DNA of 64,000 nucleotides from Nocardia terrae (GCF_009760405.1 NZ_WRPP01000007.1:186001-250000); one strand, 5' to 3'. Positions 32,232 through 43,960 are shown, numbered from the stretch's first letter. Numbers and translations: made by a program. Notes: a model not told the origin generated them from the letters alone.

Positions 32232-32750
32232 TCAGGCGGTCTCGTGGTCCAGGAGCCAGCGTTTGATCGGCAGGCCGTAGCGGAAGCCGCCGAGGGCGCC
32301 GTCGGTGCGCAGGACGCGGTGGCAGGGGATGAACAGGGCGGCCGCGTTGCGGGCGCAGGCATTGGCGGCGGCGCGGGTCGCGGCCGGGCGCCCGGAGAGG
32401 GCCGCGAACTCGGTGTAGGTGATCGGGGTCCCGGCCGGGACCTTGCGCAGCGTCTCCCAGGCCTGGGTGAGGAACGGTCCCGAGACCTGGCGGACGGCGA
32501 TGGCGTCGATCGCGGTGAGATCGCCCTCGTGATAGGCGGCGATCGCCCGCGACACCGGCCCCAGCGTGTCGCGTTCGCGCAGGCCGCCGGGCCGGAGGCT
32601 GGGGTGGACGAGGGCCCGCAGGGCCTCCGGGTCGGCGATCCAGCCGGAGGCCAGGACCGCGCCGTCGGCGTCCACGAGGGCGGTGAACGGACCCGCGGGC
32701 GTGTCCGTGGTGGCGAAATCCGCGGTGGTGGTGTGGTTTTCGGAGCTCAC
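32232..32750 (-). CDS. ogt: Methylated-DNA-protein-cysteine methyltransferase
   Basis: The 172-residue suicide repair protein removes methyl groups from O6-methylguanine. The acceptor Cys is in FIPCHRVLR, with the Asn/Arg helix RAAANACARNAA upstream and a C-terminal GFRYGLPIKRWLLDHE. The GTG start overlaps the stop of the ada-alkA gene (GTGA), so the two are translationally coupled. Confidence 0.95.
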   Translation of the reverse strand: MSSENHTTTADFATTDTPAGPFTALVDADGAVLASGWIADPEALRALVHPSLRPGGLRERDTLGPVSRAIAAYHEGDLTAIDAIAVRQVSGPFLTQAWETLRKVPAGTPITYTEFAALSGRPAATRAAANACARNAAALFIPCHRVLRTDGALGGFRYGLPIKRWLLDHETA

Positions 32751-34282
32751 TGCGGTGTCCTCCGGGTCGGGGCGGATGTCTTGGGGCCACCCTCGGCCGG
32801 ATGGGCGAGGGCGTATTTCCACAGGTGCATGGTGAGGTAGGAGCGCCATGGCGAGAAGCGTTCGGCGTCGGCGAGGTCGATGCCCAGCAGTCCCGCGCCG
32901 CGGCGGACGACCAGGTCGGAGTGCAGGAGCACGTCCGGGTCGGCGAGCAGGCGCATGGTGACGTAGTCGGCGGTCCAGGGCCCGACCCCGTCCAGGGCGA
33001 GCAGGTCGCGGCGCAGATCGCCCGCGGTGCGGCCGGAGTGCAGCACGAGATCGCCGCCGGCCAGCGCCTTGGCCGCGCCGACAATGGCGTCCACGCGCCG
33101 CGAGGGCCCGGTCAGCACCTCCGAACCGCGCTCGGCAATGGCCTCGGCGGTCGGGAACAGGTGCGGGATCGGCCCGGCGATGGCCTCGCCCAGGCCCTGT
33201 ACCAGCCGCGCGGTGTGGGTGTTCGCGGCCGCCACCGAGATCTGCTGCCCGATCATGGTGCGCAGCAACAGTTCCGGACCGTCGAGGCACCCTGGTACCC
33301 GGATCCCGGGAGGCAGGGTGATGCCGGGGTCGTCGCCCGAAACATGCGGGTGCAGTGGGCTTCCCGCCATGCCCGCGGTCAGCGCCTCGTCGATGCCGAC
33401 GGGATCGGCGTCCAGATCCAGGAAGTGGCGTAGTCGCGCCACGGTGGGCGCGAGATCGCGCATGTCCTGCAGGTTCAGCGAGGCGCGCACGTGGCCGGGC
33501 TGGATGGACAGCCGAACGGTGGTGTGGCCGTGCGGAGTTCGCAGGCTGCGCGTGTAGACGCCGTTCTCCCACAGCTCGAGCCCGGGGACGGTGTGCGAGG
33601 CCAGGAACCATTCCAGCCACGACTGGTCGAGCGGCTCACGGTAGGGGAGTCGCAGCGTGAGCAGCCCGTTGCCGGCCGGGAGTGTGTCGCCGTTGCGGCG
33701 GCGGGATTCCTCGCGCAGGGTCGTCGGGCTGACCGCGAACACCTCGCGCACGGTGTCGTTGAACTGCCGGATGCTGGCGAATCCGGCCGCGAAGGCGATG
33801 TCGGACATGGACAGCCGGGTGGTCTGGATGAGCAGTCGCGCGGTGTGCGCGCGGTGCGCCCGCGCCAAAGCCAGTGGGCCCGCGCCGAGTTCACTGGTCA
33901 GCACCCGGGTCAGCTGCCGCTGGGAGTAGCCGAGGGCGTCGGCCAGCGCGGGCACGCCGCCGCGTTCGATGACGCCGTCGCCGATCAATCGCATGGCCCG
34001 GGAGGCCAGGTCGGCGCGGGTGTTCCACAGCGGCGATCCGGGCGCGGCGTCGGGCAGGCAACGCCGGCAGGCGCGGAAGCCGTGCTGCTGCGCGGCGGCC
34101 GCGGTCGGCAGGAAGGTGACGTTGGTCCGTTTGGGCGTGATCGCCGGACAGGAAGGGCGGCAATAGATCCCGGTAGTGCGCACCGCGGTCACGAAATGCC
34201 CGTCGAACCGGGCGTCCCGGGTCGCGACGGCGCGATAGCAACGCTCGAAATCCAAGTCGTTCGCACTCACGCTGTCCACCAT
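32747..34282 (-). CDS. Ada-type regulator fused to AlkA DNA-3-methyladenine glycosylase
   Basis: The 511-residue fusion has an N-terminal Ada zinc domain with Cys41, Cys45, Cys72 and Cys75 (GIYCRPSC, RACRRC), followed by an AraC-type HTH (about 90-190; FAAGFASIRQFNDTVREVF). The C-terminal AlkA glycosylase (about 200-495) has the helix-hairpin-helix LDGVGPWTADYVTMRLL and catalytic Asp in VLLHSDLVVRRG. Methyl transfer to the zinc cysteine should switch on this operon while the AlkA part excises alkylated bases. The same architecture is found in M. tuberculosis (Rv1317c, AlkA). Confidence 0.94.
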   Translation of the reverse strand: MVDSVSANDLDFERCYRAVATRDARFDGHFVTAVRTTGIYCRPSCPAITPKRTNVTFLPTAAAAQQHGFRACRRCLPDAAPGSPLWNTRADLASRAMRLIGDGVIERGGVPALADALGYSQRQLTRVLTSELGAGPLALARAHRAHTARLLIQTTRLSMSDIAFAAGFASIRQFNDTVREVFAVSPTTLREESRRRNGDTLPAGNGLLTLRLPYREPLDQSWLEWFLASHTVPGLELWENGVYTRSLRTPHGHTTVRLSIQPGHVRASLNLQDMRDLAPTVARLRHFLDLDADPVGIDEALTAGMAGSPLHPHVSGDDPGITLPPGIRVPGCLDGPELLLRTMIGQQISVAAANTHTARLVQGLGEAIAGPIPHLFPTAEAIAERGSEVLTGPSRRVDAIVGAAKALAGGDLVLHSGRTAGDLRRDLLALDGVGPWTADYVTMRLLADPDVLLHSDLVVRRGAGLLGIDLADAERFSPWRSYLTMHLWKYALAHPAEGGPKTSAPTRRTPQ

Positions 34283-34350
34283 GTCAGTCGTGAGCTCCGG
34301 CCGCTAGCGGAAATCCGCCATGACCGTCGGCGGAAAACCGCCACCCCGGT

Positions 34351-34590
34351 CTAGCAGCAGCGATTGCCCGGATTCCGGGTCGCGGCGGCGTGGCGGTCGC
34401 GCCAGTAATCCCGTTCGGTCGGGATCTCGCAGCCCGGGTGGTGCAGTTCGAGGTGCTGAACGTAGCGCCGGTAGTCGTTGCCCCCGAGGATCGAGTTGAA
34501 CCACCAGACAATGGCTTTGAGGGCCTGGAGAAGGGCGAGCCCCGCCGACCGCAGGGGTCCTGCGGTCGGCGGGGCATCGTGGGTACTCAT
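34351..34590 (-). CDS. YbdD/YjiX family protein, CstA partner
   Basis: The 79-residue protein has the family core IVWWFNSILGGNDYRRYVQHLELHHPG and PTERDYWRDRH. In enteric bacteria YbdD and YjiX accompany CstA/BtsT pyruvate or peptide transporters. It begins four bases after the cstA stop, which supports one transcript. Confidence 0.9.
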   Translation of the reverse strand: MSTHDAPPTAGPLRSAGLALLQALKAIVWWFNSILGGNDYRRYVQHLELHHPGCEIPTERDYWRDRHAAATRNPGNRCC

Positions 34591-34594
34591 GGCG

Positions 34595-36877
<2,283 letters not shown>

Positions 36878-37172
36878 GCGACTACTCTCCCGTGCGGTAC
36901 TGCGGTTTCTCACTGAACTGGTCTCAACGTAGCCCAACCGGTACGCATCTGAACCGCCTTTGACCGGGCGTTCATTCATGTGCCATACCGCCGGGTACGG
37001 GTGGCCCGGAGGACGCTGAGCCGGGCGTGGCGGGGGTGGTGCGGGTCCGGCGTCGTGCCGCGAGTGCGCGTGTTCTCCACGTCTCGCAGGTTGCTCCCCG
37101 TATGCTGCCATGCTGGTTCGAGATCTAGATCACTGCGGTCTTTAAGTTCGTTTAGTTCACGGAGATATATCT
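36878..37172. other. Divergent 295-bp regulatory interval between cstA and the ABC operon
   Basis: No gene is evident. A/T-rich sequence at 37120-37170 (GATCTAGATC at 37125-37134 is a perfect 10-bp palindrome) probably holds promoter or operator sites for the ABC operon. I could not identify a -10 box with confidence. Confidence 0.4.
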
Positions 37173-38504
37173 TTGGCGAGCGAATCGGCGGCCCGGCCCG
37201 GCGGAATGGATCGGCGTACCCTGCTGCGCTCGGCCGCCTTGGCCACGCTGCTGACCGCGGGGGCCTGTGCGGACCGGGACGACGACGCGGTCACCTTCTT
37301 CTTCCAGGCACGGCCCGAGGAGGCGCGGGCGCGGCTGCGCATCATCGACGAATTCCAGCGGCGGCGGCCGGATATCAGGATCCGCACCATCATGTCGGGG
37401 CCGGATCCGTTGCAGCAGATGCTGACCTACTGTGCGGGCGGGAAATGTCCGGACGTGCTGATGGCGTGGGAGCTGCTGTACGCCGGGCTCGCGGATCGGG
37501 GTGTGCTGGTCGACCTGCGCGAATTCCTGGATCGGGAACCGGATTACGCGACCGCGCTGCGGGCCGACGGGTATGCCGCGCTGCGCGACACCTTCGTCTG
37601 GGACGGCGGGCAGTACGCGCTGCCCGAGCAGTGGTCGGGGGTGTTTCTCTACTACAACCGGAAGCTGTTCGCCGAGGCGGGGATTCGGGCGCCCGCGAGC
37701 TGGTCGCGGGCCTGGTCGTTCGACGAGTTCCTCGCGGCGGCCCAGGCCCTGACCCATCGCGACTCCGAGGGGCGCACGCGGCAGTGGGGGTTCGTCGACG
37801 CGTGGGTGCCGTACTTCTCCGCCGCCTGCTTCGGCATGAACAACGGTTCGGAATGGTTCAGCCCGCCGGTGCGGCCCACGCGCACCAATCTGGGGGACCC
37901 GCGGTTCGCGGCCGGTCTGCAGTTCTATGCCGACCTCGCTGTGCGGCATCGGGTCGCGCCCAGTGTCGGTGACCGGCAGTCGGTTTCGGCGCAGGACCTG
38001 TTCCGGAGCGGGCGGGCGGCCATGCTCATGGGCGGGCACTGGCTGTACTCGGAATTCGCCGGACGCGAGGATCTCGACGTCGATGTGACGGTGCTGCCGG
38101 TCGGGCCGCACGGCGGGCCCGGGGCGATCACCGATATCGGGAGCACCGGACTGGCCATCGCGGCGGCGAGTCCGCGACGCGAACAGGCGTGGGAATTCGT
38201 GAAATTCGCGACCGGCCCCGAGGGGCAGGCCATCATCGCGGAGTCCGGGCTGTTCGTGCCGGTGCTGCGGTCGGCCATGCGCTCGGCCGGATTCGCCGCG
38301 GCGCATCCCGGACTGCGCAATCTCGAGGTGTTCACCGAGGGACCGGAGCATTCGCGGCAGCTCGCCGTCACCCCGGTGTGGGGCAAGGTCGAGGCGCTGC
38401 TGGAACGCGGATGCAATCGGGTGCTGCGTGGGGCGGCCACGGCGGAATCGCTGGGCGGGCAGACCACTTCCGATATCGATCGGCTGCTGCGGGCGGCGGT
38501 ATGA
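37173..38504 (+). CDS. ABC transporter sugar-binding lipoprotein
   Basis: The 443-residue family 1 solute-binding protein has an Arg-Arg signal (MDRRTLLRSAALATLL) ending at a likely lipidated Cys in LTAGACADR. MalE-like features include FFFQARPEEARARLRIIDEFQRRRPDI, PDVLMAWE, LPEQWSGVFLYYNRKLFAEAGI and AMLMGGHWLYSEF. The ligand is probably a sugar or oligosaccharide. TTG 37173 is chosen for its upstream GGAG; ATG 37206 is an alternative that still leaves a full signal peptide. It overlaps the permease gene by ATGA. Confidence 0.88.
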   Translation: MASESAARPGGMDRRTLLRSAALATLLTAGACADRDDDAVTFFFQARPEEARARLRIIDEFQRRRPDIRIRTIMSGPDPLQQMLTYCAGGKCPDVLMAWELLYAGLADRGVLVDLREFLDREPDYATALRADGYAALRDTFVWDGGQYALPEQWSGVFLYYNRKLFAEAGIRAPASWSRAWSFDEFLAAAQALTHRDSEGRTRQWGFVDAWVPYFSAACFGMNNGSEWFSPPVRPTRTNLGDPRFAAGLQFYADLAVRHRVAPSVGDRQSVSAQDLFRSGRAAMLMGGHWLYSEFAGREDLDVDVTVLPVGPHGGPGAITDIGSTGLAIAAASPRREQAWEFVKFATGPEGQAIIAESGLFVPVLRSAMRSAGFAAAHPGLRNLEVFTEGPEHSRQLAVTPVWGKVEALLERGCNRVLRGAATAESLGGQTTSDIDRLLRAAV

Positions 38505-39397
38505 GCGGCGGGTCGGCGTTGGAGCGGCGGCGGGCGCGCGCCGGAAAGCTGTTCGTAGCACCGAATCTGGCGGCGATCCTGGTGTTTCTGCTGTTCCCGC
38601 TGGGGTTTTCGCTGTATCTGAGCTTCCATTCCTGGGATCTGTTCAGTCCACCCCGATTCGTGGGGATCGCGAACTATCGGCGGCTGTTCTCCGATGATCC
38701 GTTGTTCTATATCGCGCTGCGCAATACGGCGGTGTTCACCGTGCTCACGCTCGTGCCGACGGTGGTGATCAGCCTCGCGGTGGCGGCGCTGCTGAACCGG
38801 AAACTGCGTGGCATCGGCATTTTCCGGACGCTGGCCTTCCTCCCGCTGGTGGCGTCGACAGTGGCGATGGCGGTGGTCTTCCGCTTCATCTTCGCCAGCG
38901 ACGACGGCCTGGCCAACATCCTGCTGGGCTGGGTCGGGCTCGGGCCGGTGCCGTGGCTGACCGACCCGCAGTGGGCCATGGTGTCCCTGAGCCTGGTCAC
39001 GGTGTGGAAGTCCGTTCCCTTCGCCACCGTCATCCTCCTCGCCGCCATGCAGGGTGTCCCCGAAAACCTGTACGAGGCAGCGAAAATCGACGGTGCGGGC
39101 TCCTTCCGCCGCTTGCTGTCGATCACCGTTCCCCTGATCCGCGGCGCGCTGTCCTTCGTCCTGGTCATCACCGTCATCAATTCGGTCCAGGTCTTCGACC
39201 AGGCCTACGCTCTCACCGGCAGCAACGGCGGCCCCGAGACCGGCACCTACGTGCTCGGAATCATGCTGTTCCAGAATGCCTTCCGCTTCTACGAGGTCGG
39301 CTACGCGTCCGCCCTGGCCTGGGTGATCTTCGCGATCCTGCTGGCCTTCACCCTGATCCAGCAGTGGCTGTCCCGCCGTGCGGAGGCCGACCTGTGA
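38501..39397 (+). CDS. ABC transporter permease, MalF type
   Basis: The 298-residue permease has six predicted membrane helices and the EAA loop YEAAKIDGAGSFRRLLSITVPL that docks to the ATPase. It is the second gene of the operon; both junctions overlap by four bases (ATGA with the binding protein, GTGA with the next permease). Confidence 0.93.
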   Translation: MSGGSALERRRARAGKLFVAPNLAAILVFLLFPLGFSLYLSFHSWDLFSPPRFVGIANYRRLFSDDPLFYIALRNTAVFTVLTLVPTVVISLAVAALLNRKLRGIGIFRTLAFLPLVASTVAMAVVFRFIFASDDGLANILLGWVGLGPVPWLTDPQWAMVSLSLVTVWKSVPFATVILLAAMQGVPENLYEAAKIDGAGSFRRLLSITVPLIRGALSFVLVITVINSVQVFDQAYALTGSNGGPETGTYVLGIMLFQNAFRFYEVGYASALAWVIFAILLAFTLIQQWLSRRAEADL

Positions 39398-40218
39398 GCA
39401 AACGCCTGACCGCCGGCCTGCTGACCTACCTGGCCCTGATCCTGGTGGCCTGGTGTGCCCTGACCCCGATCCTGTGGTCGGTGTCGGCCTCCCTGAAGTC
39501 CGAGGGCGAAGTGCTCGACGCCGCGCCTGTTCCCGCCCACCCCCAATGGTCCAACTACCGTGAGGCTTTCGACGTCATCCCCCTCGGCCGCATGCTCCTG
39601 AACACCGTCGTCTACGCGGCGTGTGTCACCGCCGGTCAAGTCTTCTTCTGTTCCTTGGCGGGCTACGCCTTCGCCCGCCTCCGCTTCCCCGGCCGCGAGG
39701 CCCTCTTCCTCGGCTACCTCGCCACCCTCATGGTCCCCCTGACCGTCACCGTCATCCCCCAGTTCCTGTTGATGCGAGCCTTCGGCTGGATGGACACCCC
39801 CTGGTCCATGATCGTCCCCGGCCTCTTCGGCAGCGCCTTCGGCACCTACCTCATGCGCCAGTTCTTCCGCACCCTCCCAATGGAACTGGAGGAAGCCGCC
39901 ATCCTCGACGGCTGCACCCCCTGGCAGACCTATTGGCGAGTCCTGCTACCCCACACCCGCCCCGCCATCATGGTCCTGGCGGTCCTCACCTGGATCACGG
40001 TCTGGAACGACTTCCTCTGGCCCCTGATCATGATCCAACGCAACGACTACGCCACCGCCACCCTCGGCCTGGTCCGCCTCCAAGGCCAATACACCACCAA
40101 CTGGCCCCTCCTCATGGCCGCCGCGACGATAATCCTCCTCCCGCTCCTCCTCATCTACGCCGTCGCCCAACGCGCCTTCATCCGAGGCATCGCCCTCTCC
40201 GGCCTCGGCGGCCGTTGA
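39394..40218 (+). CDS. ABC transporter permease, MalG type
   Basis: The 274-residue permease has six predicted helices and the EAA loop LEEAAILDGCTPWQTYWRVLLP. It is the last gene of the operon. No ATPase gene follows, so energy must come from a shared MsmK/UgpC-like ATPase elsewhere. Confidence 0.93.
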   Translation: MSKRLTAGLLTYLALILVAWCALTPILWSVSASLKSEGEVLDAAPVPAHPQWSNYREAFDVIPLGRMLLNTVVYAACVTAGQVFFCSLAGYAFARLRFPGREALFLGYLATLMVPLTVTVIPQFLLMRAFGWMDTPWSMIVPGLFGSAFGTYLMRQFFRTLPMELEEAAILDGCTPWQTYWRVLLPHTRPAIMVLAVLTWITVWNDFLWPLIMIQRNDYATATLGLVRLQGQYTTNWPLLMAAATIILLPLLLIYAVAQRAFIRGIALSGLGGR

Positions 40219-40301
40219 CCGACCGATGAGTTTCGCCGACCGTTGCCGTCTACCGACATGAACGGCCGTGCTGCCGTGCCGTCGAGCTGGGAGGTTTTCG
40301 A

Positions 40302-40940
40302 GTGCCGGACGTTGTTTCCCGCGATGAGCTGTGGACGATGATCCAGGCTGAACGCGCGGCATTGGCCGACGATCTCGCCGACCTGACCGACGGTCAATGG
40401 TCCGAACAGTCGCTGTGCGGAAATTGGACAGTGGAAGAGGCGGTCGCGCACCTCACCGCGGGCGCGAGCAACGGCCGTATGCGCTGGCTGCTCAGCGTCC
40501 TGCGGGCCCGCTTCGACTTCGACGAACACAACGCCCGTCAGGTAGCCCGCCATCGCGGCGCGAACCCCGCCGAAACCCTGGCTCGGTTCCGGGCGATCAT
40601 TCCCGGCACCGTCGCACCCTCCGGTCACACGGCGGCCTGGCTCGGCGAGGTGATCGTGCATGGCCAAGATATTCGGCGGCCTTTGGGGATCGCGCGCACG
40701 CCTTCCATCGAGGCTCAGACGGCAGTCGCGCACTTCTATGCGAGCCGAGATTTCACCGTCGCGAGTCACACCGTGATCGAAGGCTTGCGCCTCGAAGCGA
40801 ACGATGGCCCGTTCAGCACCGGCAGCGGGCCCCTCGTCAGTGGTCCCACCGTGGCCCTGGTCATGGCCATGGCCGGACGATCCGCCTATTGCGACGACCT
40901 CACCGGCACCGGCCTGTCCACCCTCCGGGATCGCCTGTAG
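40302..40940 (+). CDS. DinB-like maleylpyruvate isomerase family protein
   Basis: The 212-residue four-helix protein has MPDVVSRDELWTMIQAERAALADDLADLT, LCGNWTVEEAVAHLTAGA and WLGEVIVHGQDIRRPLGI. The metal-binding His residues of these motifs fit the mycothiol-dependent maleylpyruvate isomerase N-domain. Many are mycothiol S-transferases used in detoxification. It starts at GTG with GGGAGG upstream. Its substrate is unknown. Confidence 0.83.
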   Translation: MPDVVSRDELWTMIQAERAALADDLADLTDGQWSEQSLCGNWTVEEAVAHLTAGASNGRMRWLLSVLRARFDFDEHNARQVARHRGANPAETLARFRAIIPGTVAPSGHTAAWLGEVIVHGQDIRRPLGIARTPSIEAQTAVAHFYASRDFTVASHTVIEGLRLEANDGPFSTGSGPLVSGPTVALVMAMAGRSAYCDDLTGTGLSTLRDRL

Positions 40941-41006
40941 GCGGTCCGGTCCCGGGCTCAACGCGCCTTTGATTGCGGGATAGCACTTTTCGGGGTCGCG
41001 GGCCGC

Positions 41007-41012
41007 TAACTT
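41007..41012 (+). promoter_or_regulatory. -10 hexamer TAACTT before a leaderless start
   Basis: TAACTT lies six bases before the protease ATG, and no ribosome binding site is present. Confidence 0.45.
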
Positions 41013-41018
41013 GTTCGT

Positions 41019-42254
41019 ATGGCCAACTTGCGGTGGCAGGCCGGGCGGGCGTGCCTGCTCGTTGCGGCGGTTGTCGGGTTGATGTCGGTGGTGCCGGTGA
41101 CCGGGCGCGCGGCAGATGGTCGCGTCGAGAACACGGCCGAGCTGCCCGCTGGGCTGGTCGCGGCGATCGGGCGGGATCTGGGGCTGGACGCGGGGGAGTA
41201 TCTGCGGCGGGTGGATTCGGCACAGCGGTTGTCGGTGTTCGCGGCGGAGATGCGAGATCGCCACCCCGGCGCGGTGAGGGGGTCATGGCTGGATGGGCGG
41301 GGGACTGCGGAGGTCGCGGTCCAGCCCGGGGACGACGGTGCCCGTGCCGCGGTTCGCGCGGCGGGCTTCACCCTCGCCGACGCGGGTGGTGAGGACGTGG
41401 GCGGTGAGGACGCCGGTGGCGTTGAGCCGGGCGACATTTCCCTCGTCGCGGGGCCGGTCGCGAATTCGTTCGCGCCACAGGTCACCGGGGGTGACCGCTA
41501 TGTGGTCGACAACGGGTCGGCTTGTTCGTGGGCGTTCAATGCCCTTGATGCCGAGGGGAATCCGGCAGCGGTGACCGCGGGCCATTGCGATGCCGCCACC
41601 GGGCAGGAGGATCGTCCGGCCGGTGGGGATCGGGGAACCCATGAGCTCACGTCGGATCTGAAGATCGGCGCGCAGAACGGTTCGTTCGAGGAATCGGTGA
41701 TGGACGGGGTGCGGGACTACGCCGTCGTGCGGATCGCCGATGACGCTCGGGATTCCTTCCGCAACAACCTGGTTCGCACGTCGAGCGGGACGCTTCCGAT
41801 AACCGGCGTGGGTGTTCCCGTGGTCGGTGAACCCGTCTGCAAGTCCGGGGCGACCACCGGATTCACCTGCGGCGTCATCCTCGAAGTCGACCAGCCCGAC
41901 CCGCAACGCCCACCCATCCGCTTCACCCACACCGCACTGTCCCTGCCCGGCGACAGCGGCGGCGCCCTGGTCTCGGGCACCCTCGCGATGGGCATAGTCA
42001 GCCGGGGCGGCTACACCGACGACCCAACCCGATTCCCCACCGACAAGCCCGACGCAGTGCAGACGCCACCCCTGCCCTCACCTTTGAAGGAGATCGTGCG
42101 CCGCATCCTCGCCGGCGGCAGCCGCGCCGATTTCGAGCGGATCTCACCCCTCGCCGACACCATATTCCGAGCACACCCCCAACTCACGATGATCGCCCAA
42201 TCGATGGCCGACGTGGTCGCCGAGAACCCCGGCCTCCAGATCCGAACCAATTGA
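41019..42254 (+). CDS. Secreted trypsin-like serine protease (S1, streptogrisin-like)
   Basis: The 411-residue preproprotein has a signal peptide (about 1-31, cleavage near GRAA), a propeptide (about 35-150) and a chymotrypsin-fold domain. The catalytic triad is His189 (TAGHCD), Asp233 (RDYAVV) and Ser313 (PGDSGGA). Cys169-Cys190 and Cys274-Cys284 fit the expected disulfides. It is probably exported as a zymogen that removes its own pro-region. The last 80 residues are an extra extension. Confidence 0.92.
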   Translation: MANLRWQAGRACLLVAAVVGLMSVVPVTGRAADGRVENTAELPAGLVAAIGRDLGLDAGEYLRRVDSAQRLSVFAAEMRDRHPGAVRGSWLDGRGTAEVAVQPGDDGARAAVRAAGFTLADAGGEDVGGEDAGGVEPGDISLVAGPVANSFAPQVTGGDRYVVDNGSACSWAFNALDAEGNPAAVTAGHCDAATGQEDRPAGGDRGTHELTSDLKIGAQNGSFEESVMDGVRDYAVVRIADDARDSFRNNLVRTSSGTLPITGVGVPVVGEPVCKSGATTGFTCGVILEVDQPDPQRPPIRFTHTALSLPGDSGGALVSGTLAMGIVSRGGYTDDPTRFPTDKPDAVQTPPLPSPLKEIVRRILAGGSRADFERISPLADTIFRAHPQLTMIAQSMADVVAENPGLQIRTN

Positions 42255-42276
42255 GATCACCCGGAATCCACCAGGA

Positions 42277-43230
42277 TCAGTCGTGCGGCGTGGCGGCCGC
42301 GTAGCGGCGGGCCAGGGTGCGGATGTGGGCGACCAGTTCGGGGGGATCGTCCACGCGGAAGTCCATCATGAGCATGCTCAGGTAGACGGCGATGGTTTCC
42401 AGGCGGTCGGCGCCGGTCAGGAGCAGGCAGCTGGAATCGTCCACCGGTTCCACCACACCGACGGTGGGGTTGATGCGGGATATGACGGTTTCGGCGGGGG
42501 CCAGGATGGTGACCCGGGCGTGGACTTGCCAACCGGTGGAGGCTATTTCGCGCAGCACGAAGGCGACCAGGTCGGAGTCCGGGAGGGGGCGCGGGGCGAA
42601 ATGGCGGTCGGCCGGGCGGATCTCGGGTAGCGAGGCGACGGGAAGGGCTTGCCAGGTGTGGGTTTCGAGGGAGTAGGCGACCAGGTACCAGCGGCGCTGC
42701 CAGCTGATCAGGCGGTAGGGCTCGAGGTCGCGGGTGCCGGCGCGGATCGTGGTGGTGGCGCGGATGGCGGTGGCCAGGGTGGCGAGGGTTTCGGCGGGGA
42801 CGGGGGCGTCGGGTTCGCGGGAGCCGGTGACGGCGGGGCCGATGTCGGTGACCGCGCGCAGGGCGGTCACCTTGCGGTGCAGGCGTTTCGGGAGGATGCG
42901 GTCCATCTTCGACTGGGCGCGTTCGAGATTCGCCTGGATGTCCGCGATCCCGGTGCTGCCGTCGGCGGCGATGTTCATGGCCACCGCGACCGCTACGGCT
43001 TCGTCGTCGTCGAGCAGCAACGGGGGCATGGTCGCGCCCTGGCCGAGGCGATAGCCGCCGATCGGGCCGCGCTCGGCGTGCACGGGATAGCCGAGTTCGC
43101 GCAGTCGGGCGACGTCCTGGCGCAGGGTGCGGTCGGTGACCGAGAGGCGTTCGGCCAGTTCACGGCCGGTGTGGGTGCGGTCCTGGAGCAGGGACAGCAG
43201 GCGCAGCAGGCGGGTTGTGGTCGAGGTCAC
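42277..43230 (-). CDS. WYL-domain (YafY/DeoR-type) transcriptional regulator
   Basis: The 317-residue regulator has an N-terminal winged HTH (about 1-60; LAERLSVTDRTLRQDVARLRELGYPVHAERGPIGGYRL in outline), a WYL domain (EPYRLISWQRRWYLVAYSLETHTWQALPVASL) and a C-terminal WCX domain. WYL domains sense nucleotides or other ligands. It is divergent from the TIGR03086 gene (100 bases), its likely target. Confidence 0.92.
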   Translation of the reverse strand: MTSTTTRLLRLLSLLQDRTHTGRELAERLSVTDRTLRQDVARLRELGYPVHAERGPIGGYRLGQGATMPPLLLDDDEAVAVAVAMNIAADGSTGIADIQANLERAQSKMDRILPKRLHRKVTALRAVTDIGPAVTGSREPDAPVPAETLATLATAIRATTTIRAGTRDLEPYRLISWQRRWYLVAYSLETHTWQALPVASLPEIRPADRHFAPRPLPDSDLVAFVLREIASTGWQVHARVTILAPAETVISRINPTVGVVEPVDDSSCLLLTGADRLETIAVYLSMLMMDFRVDDPPELVAHIRTLARRYAAATPHD

Positions 43231-43330
43231 ACCGCACCCTTTCCGTCGGCCGGATTATTAGGAAGGAATCTAGCCTAATCGGGTCATACCTTTGTCTCAA
43301 CGGATCGAAACGACCTGAGAGGTAAGAACA

Positions 43331-43960
43331 ATGAGCACCAACCCGCAGACCGACATCACCCCCGCCGCCGCCCTCGCCCCGGTCTGGCGCGATGTGCTCG
43401 CCGCCTCGCACCGGGCCCTCACCGAGGCGGTCGCGGCGGTCCGAGCGGACCAGTTGGACAACTCCACTCCCTGCTCGGAATGGACTGTGGCGCAGGTGAT
43501 CCAGCACGCGGCAGGCGACCAGCTCGCGTACGCCAAGTTCCTCGGCATCGGCGACGGCCCGGCCTACAACCCGTTCGAGCCGTCCGGCGGCATCGACGGC
43601 TCGGTGGCCGAGTTCGTCTCCGCCGCAATCGAACCCACCGCCACGGCCTGGGCCACCGTCTCCGACGACACCGAATCCGTCCCGACCCCGCTGCCGCACG
43701 GCGAGCTTCCCACCCCGGTGGCCGCGGTCCTGTGCGCGCTCGACGCCGCCGCGCACGCCTGGGACATCGCCATCGGCACCGGTCAGCCCTCGCCGCTCAC
43801 CGAGGAGCTCGCCGGGCACCTGCTCACCGCCGCCCGCGGCAGCATCGAACCGCTGCGCGACTACGGCGTATTCGCCGCGGTCGTGGCGGGCGTCCCCGCA
43901 AGCGACACCCCGGTCGCCGACGAACTGCTCACCTACCTCGGCCGCGACCCCCGCGCCTGA
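43331..43960 (+). CDS. TIGR03086 family (DinB-like) metal-binding protein
   Basis: The 209-residue protein has the DinB/MDMPI-like pattern TPCSEWTVAQVIQHAAGDQLAYAKFLG, with His and Glu metal ligands, and a C-terminal AAHAWDIAIGTGQP His block. The catalysed reaction is unknown; relatives are thiol-dependent transferases. AGAGGTAAG precedes the ATG. Confidence 0.88.
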   Translation: MSTNPQTDITPAAALAPVWRDVLAASHRALTEAVAAVRADQLDNSTPCSEWTVAQVIQHAAGDQLAYAKFLGIGDGPAYNPFEPSGGIDGSVAEFVSAAIEPTATAWATVSDDTESVPTPLPHGELPTPVAAVLCALDAAAHAWDIAIGTGQPSPLTEELAGHLLTAARGSIEPLRDYGVFAAVVAGVPASDTPVADELLTYLGRDPRA

